Source: Virgibacillus sp. NKC19-16 (GTDB lineage: Bacteria > Bacillota > Bacilli > Bacillales > Amphibacillaceae). Taken from it: a stretch of 64,000 bases of DNA. Each line of letters begins with the position of its first letter. Within the stretch, counting starts at the first letter, position 1. The notes under the pieces were generated by a model. It saw nothing but the letters and a program-made list of their open reading frames with translations, made no database searches and was not told the origin of the DNA. The stretch covers positions 1,484,001-1,548,000 of the forward strand of contig NZ_CP074373.1 in the NCBI RefSeq assembly GCF_021560035.1, given 5' to 3'. Of the stretch, positions 34,227-42,698 are shown in pieces. Position numbers and translations under genes: made by a program.

Positions 34227-36386
34227 ATGGGACTTACATTAATACTAGCTGAAAAACCTTCCGTAGCAAAGAACATTGCGGATGCATTGAAAATTAAATC
34301 CAAGCAAGACGGTTATTTTGAAGGAAATAACTATATCATTACATGGGCATTTGGCCATCTGGTGCAGCTTTATGATGCGAAAGATTATGATAGTAAAATG
34401 GCACGCTGGAAAATGGACAACTTCCCGTTTATTCCTTCTGATTTTAAATACAAAGTAAAAAGCAACCCAAGGAACAGGCAACAATCCGATGGTGGTGCAG
34501 CGAAACAGCTAAAAACGATCCATTATTTAATGAAACGAAATGATGTTGATATGATTATTTCCGCGTGTGATTATGATCGGGAAGGTCAAATAATTGGTGA
34601 CAGCATCATTTACCGTGGTGGGAAAAAGCCAAACAAAGAAGTGTATCGATTATTGTTAAATGAATGGACGCAAGCAGAAGTTCTTCAAGGGCTTGAAAAG
34701 ATAACCTCCAATGAAACGATGAAACCGCTAAGAGATGCTGGTGTCAGCAGGCAATGGGCGGATTGGGTGATTGGAATTAATTTAATGTCTGTCGCCACAT
34801 TAAAATATCAGAAAGGGAAGGGAAAAGCACTCAATATCGGCAGGGTGTTACTACCTACATTGAAAATCATTTATGATCGGGATAAGGAAATCGAAAATTT
34901 TGTTCCGGAAGACTATTTTAAGCTAAATGCAACGTTTCAAACAAAGGACGAACAGCAGTATCAAGGTACATATGTGGAAGACAACAAGGAAAAATTCAAG
35001 AAGAAAGAGGACTTGGAAACCATTCATGATGCCATTCAACATAAACAGGGAAGTATTATTGATAAGCAGGTGGAAAAAAAGAAAGAATTTGCGCCGTTTC
35101 TATTCAACCTTTCCAATTTGCAGGGCTACATTACGAACAAATATAAGGGATGGACGTCTGATAAAGTATTAAAAGTCGCGCAATCCCTTTATGAGAAAAA
35201 ATTTATTACGTATCCCAGGACTTCCAGTACAGCCTTGGAAGAGAGCCTAGTTGGAAAAACTGCTAAGGTATTACAAATCCATGCAGAGGATCTTCCGTAT
35301 AAAGATGAAATAAAGTTCATGAAAACGAAAAGAGTGTTTAATAATGCGAAAGTGGAAAGCCATAGTGCTATCATCCCAACCTATTTAAAACCCAAACGCC
35401 TTACAAGCGATGAGCAAATGGTTTATACAGCGATTAAGAACCGTTTTATTATGCAATTTATGCCTGTTGCTGAATATGAAGAGACGAAATTAACGACGAA
35501 AGTAGAAAACGTAAAAGGAGTTTTTGCTTCAAAAGGGAAGGTGCAACTTGTCGAGGGGTGGAAAAAGGTTGAAAACATCGTATCCAAAGAGACTGTTTTA
35601 CCTCTCGTTCAGATCAAAGATAGTGTTAGTCTTCTAGATTCAGAGGTCACCTCTCATGTGACAAAACCCCCAAAGCATCATACGGAGCGGACATTATTAC
35701 GTTTGATGGAGACATGTGGAAAGAGTTTTAAAGAGGATGAGAATGAGGAATTAACAGGAAGTATTTTGACTGGATTCAGTATTGGAACTCCTGCAACGAG
35801 GGCGGAAACGATTAAGAAATTAAAAGATGTTGGCTATATTTCCACGCAAGGTAAAAATCTGTTATGTACACAGTTGGGTCAAAAGCTTGTGGAAACATTT
35901 CCGGTTAAAGACTTGTTTGACTTGGAATTTACCGGCCGCCTGGAAAAAGTCCTATCAGATATACAAAAAGGAACTGTTAGCAAGAAGGAATTTTTACATT
36001 TCATTTTTTCATTTACCAATGAATCTGTGGAAACGATCAAGAGTGGAAAAGATGAGATCATTAATGAAATTACAGCCACCGGCAAAATGAATGAAGTACT
36101 AGGTACCTGTCCAGAGTGCGGTGGCAAGATTACGGACGGCTATAAAGGATTTGGTTGCAGCAATTGGAAGAGCGGCTGCAAATTTATGATCTGGAAGAAC
36201 GACAAATACCTGGCAACTATGAAGAAAAAACCAACAAAAACGCTGGTTAAAAATCTATTGAAAAATAAAAAAGCCTATGTAAAAGGATTTACTAGCAAGA
36301 AGGGTAAGAAGTTCAATGCTTATTTACGGTATGAGAAAAACTCGAATAATGATTATTATAGCTGGAAGATGGAGTTTAAGAAGTAG
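34227..36386 (+). CDS. topB: DNA topoisomerase III (type IA)
   Basis: A 719-aa type IA topoisomerase that decatenates DNA by single-strand passage. The Toprim domain begins at LTLILAEKPSVAKNIADAL with catalytic Glu9 and the acidic ACDYDREGQIIGD; the active-site tyrosine is in FITYPRTSS. A single Zn-ribbon (CPECGG ... CSNWKSGC) and a KGF-type tail close the protein. Length fits chromosomal TopB of Bacillus (about 727 aa). AAGGGGG lies 11-12 nt before ATG. The decayed remnants in front hint at a once-mobile neighbourhood. Confidence 0.93.
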   Translation: MGLTLILAEKPSVAKNIADALKIKSKQDGYFEGNNYIITWAFGHLVQLYDAKDYDSKMARWKMDNFPFIPSDFKYKVKSNPRNRQQSDGGAAKQLKTIHYLMKRNDVDMIISACDYDREGQIIGDSIIYRGGKKPNKEVYRLLLNEWTQAEVLQGLEKITSNETMKPLRDAGVSRQWADWVIGINLMSVATLKYQKGKGKALNIGRVLLPTLKIIYDRDKEIENFVPEDYFKLNATFQTKDEQQYQGTYVEDNKEKFKKKEDLETIHDAIQHKQGSIIDKQVEKKKEFAPFLFNLSNLQGYITNKYKGWTSDKVLKVAQSLYEKKFITYPRTSSTALEESLVGKTAKVLQIHAEDLPYKDEIKFMKTKRVFNNAKVESHSAIIPTYLKPKRLTSDEQMVYTAIKNRFIMQFMPVAEYEETKLTTKVENVKGVFASKGKVQLVEGWKKVENIVSKETVLPLVQIKDSVSLLDSEVTSHVTKPPKHHTERTLLRLMETCGKSFKEDENEELTGSILTGFSIGTPATRAETIKKLKDVGYISTQGKNLLCTQLGQKLVETFPVKDLFDLEFTGRLEKVLSDIQKGTVSKKEFLHFIFSFTNESVETIKSGKDEIINEITATGKMNEVLGTCPECGGKITDGYKGFGCSNWKSGCKFMIWKNDKYLATMKKKPTKTLVKNLLKNKKAYVKGFTSKKGKKFNAYLRYEKNSNNDYYSWKMEFKK

Positions 36387-36569
36387 CTAGTATATATCCG
36401 AATACAAATTGCATTTTCTTACACATAAACGCTTTAAAAATCCTGTTTAAAAAGCATTTTATCGTAAATTAGTGTATACTTGTATAGGAGGGAAGCATAA
36501 TTCAACAAACGGATATTTTATGAATTGTAATTTGATGCTAATATTCCTCCAAGAAATAAGGATGATACA

Positions 36570-37016
36570 ATGAAGAAGCTAACATTCAGTCTTCGAAGTG
36601 ATTTGCCGCATGGAACATTAATTTGGATTAATGCCAGCAATAAAAAGATTTATTATAGTAGCAAGCGCTTTGACAAGCTTGCGTTTAATGAACATGATTC
36701 CAATTATCTAGGCAAGGCTGAAAAAATTTGTTCTGCAAAAAATAATCAAGAAACGCTAGTAGATAGTCTATTAGAAAAAACAAATCGAATTTATGGTATT
36801 TCCAGTAATGAACAAGTTGAAAAAAGTAATGGTGTGAAAGAAGTGGCGGTTTTATTCTTTTCAACATGGGAAGAAATGCTACGCTACGCAGAACCCTATT
36901 TTGAGGACTATGATCAACAGGAGAAATATGAACAACAAGAGATAAGAAGAAAAAAGCAGGCAAAACAGGAATGGTTGGAAAGAGGTAGACGTTATTTACA
37001 AAAAGAAAAAGAGTAA
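36570..37016 (+). CDS. Hypothetical 148-aa protein
   Basis: Not recognised. A soluble protein with a beta-rich first half (LTFSLRSDLPHGTLIWINAS) and a charged helical end (QQEKYEQQEIRRKKQAKQEW). AAGGATGA precedes the ATG. In the message just upstream, GGAGG (36488) and CCTCC (36547) could pair, with GCAT/ATGC inside, which may hide a ribosome site; the 36387-36569 gap holds nothing else. Confidence 0.6.
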   Translation: MKKLTFSLRSDLPHGTLIWINASNKKIYYSSKRFDKLAFNEHDSNYLGKAEKICSAKNNQETLVDSLLEKTNRIYGISSNEQVEKSNGVKEVAVLFFSTWEEMLRYAEPYFEDYDQQEKYEQQEIRRKKQAKQEWLERGRRYLQKEKE

Positions 37017-37103
37017 GCGTACTATACAAGTTATACTTTCCACATTATTTGCCTCAGACAATTCGTGAAATAGAGCTCTATGGTCACCCACGATTTATTA
37101 AAT

Positions 37104-37137
37104 AAAGCTTGTATCCTTGCATTAGGATACAAGCTTT
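37104..37137. terminator. Bidirectional terminator
   Basis: A perfect 13-bp stem (AAAGCTTGTATCC 37104-37116 with 37125-37137) around an 8-nt loop between two converging genes. Confidence 0.75.
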
Positions 37138-37158
37138 CACTATTAGGTCTGGTAGCTT

Positions 37159-37659
37159 TTAATACATATCCTTTAACTTCACTTTAAGGATCTTTCCGCT
37201 GACAGTTTTAGGTAGCTCCTCCATAAAAGTAACTGTTCGTGGACATTTAAAGTTTTCCAGTTTCCCCCTTGAGAACGTCATTAATTCCTGCTCAGTTACT
37301 GTAGAACCTGTCCGTGAAACAATGAATGCATGGGAAATCTCGCCCAATTCCTCATGAGGTGTAACAATGACAGCAACCTCCTGCACTGCGGGATGTTCAT
37401 ATAATACCCCTTCAACCTCCAGTGATGATATATTGTTTTCATTATTATTTATTGGATCATTTTTGTGTTCCACGATCGTAATACGTCCCTGCTCATCTTT
37501 GGTTCCCAAATCACCAGTGTACAACCATCCATCTTGATTCGCTTCATTTCCATTCTCTGTAAATCCATTGCCTTTCACAATGATTTCACCAATTTCCATT
37601 CCATTTGGTGCCACGTCTTTTCCGTATTTATTTACAACACGTACCTCTGTATCGACCAT
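37159..37659 (-). CDS. Truncated acyl-CoA synthetase (C-terminal part only)
   Basis: 166 aa that match only the end of an AMP-forming acyl-CoA synthetase: the GWLYTGDLGTKDEQG hinge region and the mobile C domain with the catalytic Lys in KTVSGKILK. The adenylation core of about 350 residues is missing, and the usual hinge D-R-x-K is changed to EHKND. Yet it has its own ribosome site (AAGGGTGGG, 5 nt before ATG), so it may be translated. A near-cre sequence TGTAAGCGTTTCA lies at 37731-37743. Either a decaying remnant or a stand-alone C domain. Confidence 0.7.
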   Translation of the reverse strand: MVDTEVRVVNKYGKDVAPNGMEIGEIIVKGNGFTENGNEANQDGWLYTGDLGTKDEQGRITIVEHKNDPINNNENNISSLEVEGVLYEHPAVQEVAVIVTPHEELGEISHAFIVSRTGSTVTEQELMTFSRGKLENFKCPRTVTFMEELPKTVSGKILKVKLKDMY

Positions 37660-37876
37660 TGTATCCCACCCTTATCTTCACTATCTTTACATAAAATTTT
37701 ATTTAATTATAAATAGTATAACATAAAATATGTAAGCGTTTCACTATGAAGTTTAATTTTATTGGGGTTAAATCTTAAATAAATTCTAAAAGTAATTGAA
37801 AATGACAGCAGTATAAGCTTACAATAGGGGTAGATTAAATTCGACGAATAGATACATAATTTTCAGGAGCGATGAT

Positions 37877-38650
37877 ATGAAAAACAGAAAACTACTTATT
37901 ATTAATACCTTTACTTTACTCGCATTCATTATTGTTGTGAGTACTGGGATATATCAGACTGAGGCATCAAAGGATAAATTCGGTAGTAAGGAGCGGCAAA
38001 AAGAGGAAAAGAATGATACGGGACAAATTGATTCCCGGGCGAAACATAATGTTAGCTCACTGACACCTCAGAAGAAGAAATCACTTGTTTTGGAAAATGA
38101 GGATAGGGAATTAGATGAGGAAAAGGATGAAGAAGGTGATGATATAGAGGTCGAGGATGATGAAGAAGGCGATGAGTATGTGGAAATGGAGGAAAATGGA
38201 GAAGAAATTGATACAGAAGTAGATGCTGGGTATGATGCGAATTCGAATTGGGGTAGTGAACCAACTTATCAACCTGAGAATACGACAAATAATAGTTCTG
38301 AGCCTAATACGCCAACAGAGAATACAAACACAAATACCAGGGAGATAAATGACTCAAGAGAGAATAATAATCCTCCAAGTAATGATAATCAAAATGGTGA
38401 TGATACCATAAAAGAGGAGAAAATACCTGAAAATAAAGATGCAGATGAACAAAACAAAGAAAACAATGAAGATGACGAAATAACGGAACCACAATCTCCA
38501 GATGATGGATCTCCATCTCCAACGGAACCTAAGGCTCCTGATTCCCCAGCAGATCCTGAAGAACCCACAGAAACAGATGAGGACACATCTGGTGGTGGTG
38601 AGAGCGAAGAAACTGGCAAGGAAACCAAAGAAAAATCTATCAATCAATAA
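37877..38650 (+). CDS. Membrane-anchored acidic low-complexity protein
   Basis: 257 aa. A single N-terminal hydrophobic helix (ITLLAF-like, residues 7-27) acts as signal anchor or signal peptide. The rest is disordered and very acidic: a Glu/Asp block (70-115), an Asn/Thr-rich block (125-175) and a Pro/Glu/Thr-rich end. No Cys lipobox and no wall-anchor motif. Strong acidity is common in surface proteins of salt-loving bacilli. Only 12 nt separate it from the SDR gene, so they share a message. Function unknown. Confidence 0.7.
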   Translation: MKNRKLLIINTFTLLAFIIVVSTGIYQTEASKDKFGSKERQKEEKNDTGQIDSRAKHNVSSLTPQKKKSLVLENEDRELDEEKDEEGDDIEVEDDEEGDEYVEMEENGEEIDTEVDAGYDANSNWGSEPTYQPENTTNNSSEPNTPTENTNTNTREINDSRENNNPPSNDNQNGDDTIKEEKIPENKDADEQNKENNEDDEITEPQSPDDGSPSPTEPKAPDSPADPEEPTETDEDTSGGGESEETGKETKEKSINQ

Positions 38651-38662
38651 GGAGGAAGCCAC

Positions 38663-39367
38663 ATGCCAAATCTAACAGGAAAAACAGCAATTATTACAGG
38701 AGCAAGCAGTGGAATTGGTGCTACAATAGCAATTCACCTTGCAACGGAAGGAGCAAATGTTATACTTGCTGCAAGAAGAAAGGAAAAGCTTACGGCCGTT
38801 GCGGATGATATAAATACAAAAGATGATGGACGAGCACTAGCTGTCGGGGCTGATGTTTCCAATCGTTCTGATGTGGAAAAATTGGTAAAGCAAGCAACTG
38901 ATGCTTTCGGAGATATTGATATTTATGTAAATAATGCTGGTCTGATGCTACGTTCTGTTGTGCAAGAGGGCAACGTAGAAGATTGGGAAGATATGATCGA
39001 TGTAAATATTAAAGGTGTTTTATATGGAATTAATGCAGTTCTGCCAAGCATGATAAAACGTTCAGCAGGGCATATTGTAAATATCTCTTCTGTTTCAGGT
39101 CATGAAGTAACAAAATCAAGCACGGTGTACAGTGCAACGAAATTTGCATCACGCGCCCTGTCAATGGGGCTGGAAAAGGAATTAGCGCGGACAGGAGTAC
39201 GAGTGACAAACATATCACCCGGAATGGTAGATACAGATCTAACGGCAAGTAATAAGCCAAAAGACCGGAAACCGCTGGAAACTGATGACATCGCCAAAGC
39301 TGTAGTATATGCGGTAACGCAACCTGATTATGTGAATGTGAATGAGATAACAGTAAGGCCGGTTTGA
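38663..39367 (+). CDS. SDR-family oxidoreductase
   Basis: A 234-aa short-chain dehydrogenase. Rossmann motif TGASSGIG (12-19), NNAG near 90, catalytic Ser in NISSVSG and the YxxxK pair in YSATK, then PGMVDTDL. The Arg-Arg after the second strand (AARRKE) points to NADP(H) preference. It resembles the YdfG/serine dehydrogenase-like group; the substrate is not known. AAGGAGG ribosome site 8 nt before ATG, in a likely operon with the acidic surface protein upstream. Confidence 0.9.
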   Translation: MPNLTGKTAIITGASSGIGATIAIHLATEGANVILAARRKEKLTAVADDINTKDDGRALAVGADVSNRSDVEKLVKQATDAFGDIDIYVNNAGLMLRSVVQEGNVEDWEDMIDVNIKGVLYGINAVLPSMIKRSAGHIVNISSVSGHEVTKSSTVYSATKFASRALSMGLEKELARTGVRVTNISPGMVDTDLTASNKPKDRKPLETDDIAKAVVYAVTQPDYVNVNEITVRPV

Positions 39368-39498
39368 TATAGTTGTTTTCATCTTTTTTCAGGAATTAGT
39401 TAAATCATTAGCTTAATGAATGGAACTTTGATATTATTGATATGAAATATTTCGTAGTTATTATTCAATAAGCGGTTTTGAATGCCTGTAATACAACT

Positions 39499-39516
39499 TT
39501 GTGAAATAATTCATAT
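39499..39516 (+). promoter_or_regulatory. Rex-like operator
   Basis: TTGTGAAATAATTCATAT: the left half is a perfect Rex half-site TTGTGAA, the right half (TTCATAT for TTCACAA) keeps 5 of 7 bases. It lies 65 nt before the type-II NADH dehydrogenase gene, a known Rex target in Bacillus. Confidence 0.5.
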
Positions 39517-39580
39517 TTAAAAGTGCTTATTACATAACAGAATTTATATAATGAAATGGAAAAAGGAAGGGGAATTTTGT

Positions 39581-40795
39581 ATGAATACCAGTAAGCCAAA
39601 AATTGTAGTGCTCGGTGCAGGTTATGCAGGGTTGACTACTACCAGACGCCTCACGCAGAAATTACACCCGGAAGAAGCGGAAATTGTACTAGTTAATAAA
39701 CATAATTACCACTATGAATCGACATGGCTTCATGAAGTAGCTGCAGGTACTATTAATCCAAATCAGGCCCGCGTCATGCTTAGTGATATTGTTAACCCGA
39801 ATAGAGTTCGTCTTATTTATGATTCCGTTGTTGAAGTGAAAAAAGATGAACAAAGAGTTGTTTTGGAAAATAGCGAGATCACATATGACTACCTTGTTTT
39901 CGCGCTTGGATTTGAGTCGAATGACTTTGGGATTAAAGGAATGGATGAACATGCCTTTGCTATTGAGGACATTGATTCCAGTCGCTTAATCAGTGAGCAT
40001 ATGGAGTATCAATTTGCAAAATACAAAACGGACGAAAATGCGGATGATGATAGCTTGAATATTCTAATTGGTGGTGCCGGATTCACCGGTGTTGAATTGT
40101 TAGGTGAACTTACTGAAAAAGTTCCTGAGCTATGTAAAAAATTCGATATTGACCGCAGTAAGGCTCGCATCATCAGTGTGGAAGCAGCACCATCTATTCT
40201 ACCTATGTTTGATAAAGATTTGGTAGACTATGCGAAAAAATCGCTTGAAGATCGCGGCGTAGAGTTCCGAATTGGTGCTCCTATTTCTGAATGTACACCG
40301 GATGGATTTATTGTAGGTGACGACAAGGAATTAATTAAAGCAGGGACCGTTGTTTGGACAGGCGGCGTAAAAGGAAGCTCTGTTCTTGAGAATTCTGGAT
40401 TTGAATTAACAAAAGGCAAAGTAAATGTTGATGCAGATCTTCGTTTGCCTGGTGAAGAGAATTTCTTCGTTTTAGGGGATTGTTCATGGGTATGGGACAA
40501 AGAAGCAGACCGTCCATACGGCCCGACTGCCCAGTTGGCAACACAGGAAGCTGATGTTGCAGCGAATAACCTAAAAGCACTGCTTGATAATCGTCCATTA
40601 GAAGAATTTGTATTCAAAAGTAAAGGTACGGTAGCGTCGCTAGGTGTAACAGATGGTATCGGAACGGTGCTTGATGATTACAAACTCCGCGGAAAATCAG
40701 CGGCTGCAATGAAAAAAGTAGTTGATAACCGTTCCTTATTCCTTGTTGGCGGACCGAAATTAGTTCTGAAAAAAGGAAAGATACGTCCATTTTAA
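39581..40795 (+). CDS. Type-II NADH dehydrogenase (NDH-2)
   Basis: A 404-aa flavoprotein that passes electrons from NADH to menaquinone without pumping protons, bound to the inner face of the membrane. FAD motif VVLGAGYAGLTT (9-20), NADH motif LIGGAGFTGVELLGEL (near 165-180), and the quinone-site AQLATQEADVAANNL (near 320). The start at 39581 follows GGAAGGGG; an in-frame ATG 10 codons earlier is weaker. It resembles YumB/Ndh. A Rex-like site upstream would tie it to the NADH/NAD+ ratio. Confidence 0.9.
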   Translation: MNTSKPKIVVLGAGYAGLTTTRRLTQKLHPEEAEIVLVNKHNYHYESTWLHEVAAGTINPNQARVMLSDIVNPNRVRLIYDSVVEVKKDEQRVVLENSEITYDYLVFALGFESNDFGIKGMDEHAFAIEDIDSSRLISEHMEYQFAKYKTDENADDDSLNILIGGAGFTGVELLGELTEKVPELCKKFDIDRSKARIISVEAAPSILPMFDKDLVDYAKKSLEDRGVEFRIGAPISECTPDGFIVGDDKELIKAGTVVWTGGVKGSSVLENSGFELTKGKVNVDADLRLPGEENFFVLGDCSWVWDKEADRPYGPTAQLATQEADVAANNLKALLDNRPLEEFVFKSKGTVASLGVTDGIGTVLDDYKLRGKSAAAMKKVVDNRSLFLVGGPKLVLKKGKIRPF

Positions 40796-40865
40796 TATAG
40801 GGCTACTTACCATATATTGCTGATTATTTAAGCTATAAACGTAAATGTGAGGAGGTAGGTTTTTA

Positions 40866-40964
40866 ATGAAAAAAACACTTTGTGGGATATTACTTGTCCT
40901 CATTTCATTAGTAGGATACAGACTTGCAAGTGACTATTTAGAGGATACAAGGGACTATAGATAA
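40866..40964 (+). CDS. 32-aa membrane peptide
   Basis: Starts MKKTLCGILLVLISLVGYRL and ends in a charged tail (SDYLEDTRDYR). A single N-terminal hydrophobic helix makes it a membrane or secreted microprotein. GGAGGTAGG lies 10 nt before the ATG and a perfect terminator follows, so it is a complete small transcription unit, or the tail of the ndh message (70 nt after its stop). Unknown function. Confidence 0.6.
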   Translation: MKKTLCGILLVLISLVGYRLASDYLEDTRDYR

Positions 40965-40974
40965 ATGTAAGGAA

Positions 40975-41014
40975 AATTGACCATTTAGGTAAATGCTGAA
41001 TGGTCAATTTTTTT
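40975..41014 (+). terminator. Strong terminator
   Basis: AATTGACCATT (40975-40985) pairs perfectly with AATGGTCAATT (40999-41009), followed by seven T residues. Confidence 0.9.
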
Positions 41015-41093
41015 AAGGCTCTTTTTGTAAGCGGTATTGCATTTATATGTCGTGGTTGATATAAAAAAGGATGTAATTACTGTTTGCTATATT

Positions 41094-41230
41094 GCTATAA
41101 TTGTCGTTCGGCGGATGCTTTCCGCAGCGAATCTCTGCTCTCAGCCAATGTTTGCAAAATAAATGTCACTATGTCGTCTTTTATATCTTTTGTGTCAAAA
41201 GCAACATCTTTTCAAAAACAGCCTTTTTAA
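41094..41230. repeat. Worn copy of dispersed intergenic repeat
   Basis: Fragments (GCTATAATTGTCGTTCGG, CGGATGC, TGTCACTATGTCG, TTTTATATC, AAAAGCAACA) occur in the same order as in the fuller element at 56540-56870. The central part is deleted. No gene here. Confidence 0.55.
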
Positions 41231-41336
41231 CTAGTAAAAGTAACGATAAGTCGAGAAGCCCCCCACTTCAATTTGAGCGTAAGGCCAAATAAGTGGCGGG
41301 TAGTTCACGGTATTATTTGTATAGGGGGGTAAATGC

Positions 41337-41585
41337 ATGAGCACTGGACTAATTATCATATTAATAATTTTATTTATTGGAGCTATCGGTGGAACCTTTT
41401 TTGCATTTAGACAGGAAGAAAACAAAATGAAAAAATATGAAGAAGAAGGAGAAACCATAGAACAAGAATTAAAACGTTCGCATGATTATGAAACAACTTC
41501 CAAGTCAAACATTACTGCACAAATTTGGATTTACACAATAGCGATCCTCTTATCATTAATCGCATTTGCTATTTATATTTTTTAG
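41337..41585 (+). CDS. Small two-helix membrane protein
   Basis: 82 aa: an N-terminal helix (LIIILIILFIGAIGGTFFAF), a charged middle (KMKKYEEEGETIEQELKR) and a C-terminal helix (IWIYTIAILLSLIAFAIYIF). ATAGGGGGGT stands 6 nt before ATG. Not recognised; both ends in the membrane with a charged loop. The gap after it (41586-41792) has only a loose GGCGACC/GGTCGCC repeat. Confidence 0.6.
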   Translation: MSTGLIIILIILFIGAIGGTFFAFRQEENKMKKYEEEGETIEQELKRSHDYETTSKSNITAQIWIYTIAILLSLIAFAIYIF

Positions 41586-41792
41586 TATAGAAACTATGTC
41601 CATATTTTCTTCATGGCGACCGAATAGACAGTTTTGTAGCGATTTTGGTCGCCAAGAAGCTCCCATGGTGCCCGTATTAAACCACCTTCCCAAAACCTCG
41701 GCTTTATGACTCCCATCAGTGACATCCTTATAAGAAATCCTGGTTATTTTTTTGCCTTTTTCTAATACTAGGATGACAAGGAGGTATAACTG

Positions 41793-42662
41793 ATGAAAAA
41801 AATCATTCTTTTATTTATGCTTATACTACTTATCCCGGCAAATTATGTTTCAGCAAATGAAAATATCACTAACAATGATGTAATGCTGGAAAAAGCTGAA
41901 ATCAAACAGTATGGGCTGCCATTTTTAGATATGCCTTTCATTGATGAAGATAAACTGAATAGCCTTATCGAAGACCTCGAAGAAAAAATATATCAAGCAC
42001 CTGTCAATGCAAGGTTGGATGAGAAAGGGGAGATCCTTGATGGAGAACCTGGTTTCGCTTTAGACAAGGAGGAATTTCAGGGTTTATTTCGAGAATCCTT
42101 TTACACAGAAAGCGACAAGAAACTAAACGTGCCGAAGCAACAAATTTATCCGACAGTGGATAGTGAACTGTTGGATGAAATTAGTAACCAGGAGATAGGA
42201 AGCTATGTTACAACGTTTAAGGAAAGCAATGTCGAACGGTCCCATAATATTGCACTTTCCACAGAAGCTATTAATAACCATGTCGTTTTTCCCGGGGAAA
42301 CATTTTCTTTTAACGAAGTAGTGGGGGAACGGACAGAGGAAAAAGGGTACATGCAGGCACCTGTTATTGTAAAGGGGGAGCTGGCCGAAGATATTGGTGG
42401 AGGAATATGTCAGGTATCTTCAACGCTTTATAACGCTGTTGATTTAGAAGGAATCGAGATTGTGGAGAGATATGCACACTCAAGATCGGTTCCATATGTA
42501 CCACCAGGCCGTGATGCGACTGTTAGCTGGTGGGGCCCGGATTTTGTATTTAAAAACATGTATAACGAGCCCATTTTGCTTCGTGCAAAAGCAGATAATG
42601 GAAATATGGTTGTTACGGTCTATGCTTCCGATACGATTGAATACGCTTCAAATCTTAAATAA
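41793..42662 (+). CDS. VanW-family secreted protein
   Basis: A 289-aa protein with a signal peptide (residues 1-21, cut after VSA). The VanW domain (about 140-280) shows GETFSFNEVVGERT, the signature GGGICQVSSTLYNA and SWWGPDFVFKN. VanW-like proteins of bacilli (YoaR type) are tied to the cell wall or to germination, but the biochemical role is unknown. ACAAGGAGG before the ATG. Single gene with its own terminator. Confidence 0.88.
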   Translation: MKKIILLFMLILLIPANYVSANENITNNDVMLEKAEIKQYGLPFLDMPFIDEDKLNSLIEDLEEKIYQAPVNARLDEKGEILDGEPGFALDKEEFQGLFRESFYTESDKKLNVPKQQIYPTVDSELLDEISNQEIGSYVTTFKESNVERSHNIALSTEAINNHVVFPGETFSFNEVVGERTEEKGYMQAPVIVKGELAEDIGGGICQVSSTLYNAVDLEGIEIVERYAHSRSVPYVPPGRDATVSWWGPDFVFKNMYNEPILLRAKADNGNMVVTVYASDTIEYASNLK

Positions 42663-42663
42663 A

Positions 42664-42698
42664 AAGATGCCCCCGATCAGGGCATCTTGTTTATTTTT
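42664..42698. terminator. Terminator between vanW-like gene and aconitase
   Basis: AAGATGCCC (42664-42672) pairs with GGGCATCTT (42680-42688), then GTTTATTTTT. It overlaps the end region of the converging aconitase gene and can serve both. Confidence 0.85.

Noticed and set aside
36520-36573. 17-codon upstream ORF overlapping the 148-aa gene start
   Set aside because: The only ribosome-site-like sequence lies more than 30 nt before its ATG.
37731-37743. CcpA cre site before the truncated synthetase
   Set aside because: TGTAAGCGTTTCA is one base short of the consensus; mentioned in the gene entry but not listed as a site.
38052-38662. Antisense ORFs of 72-102 aa in the acidic-protein gene
   Set aside because: Caused by low-complexity GAA/GAT codons, which leave the other strand open; no starts with ribosome sites.
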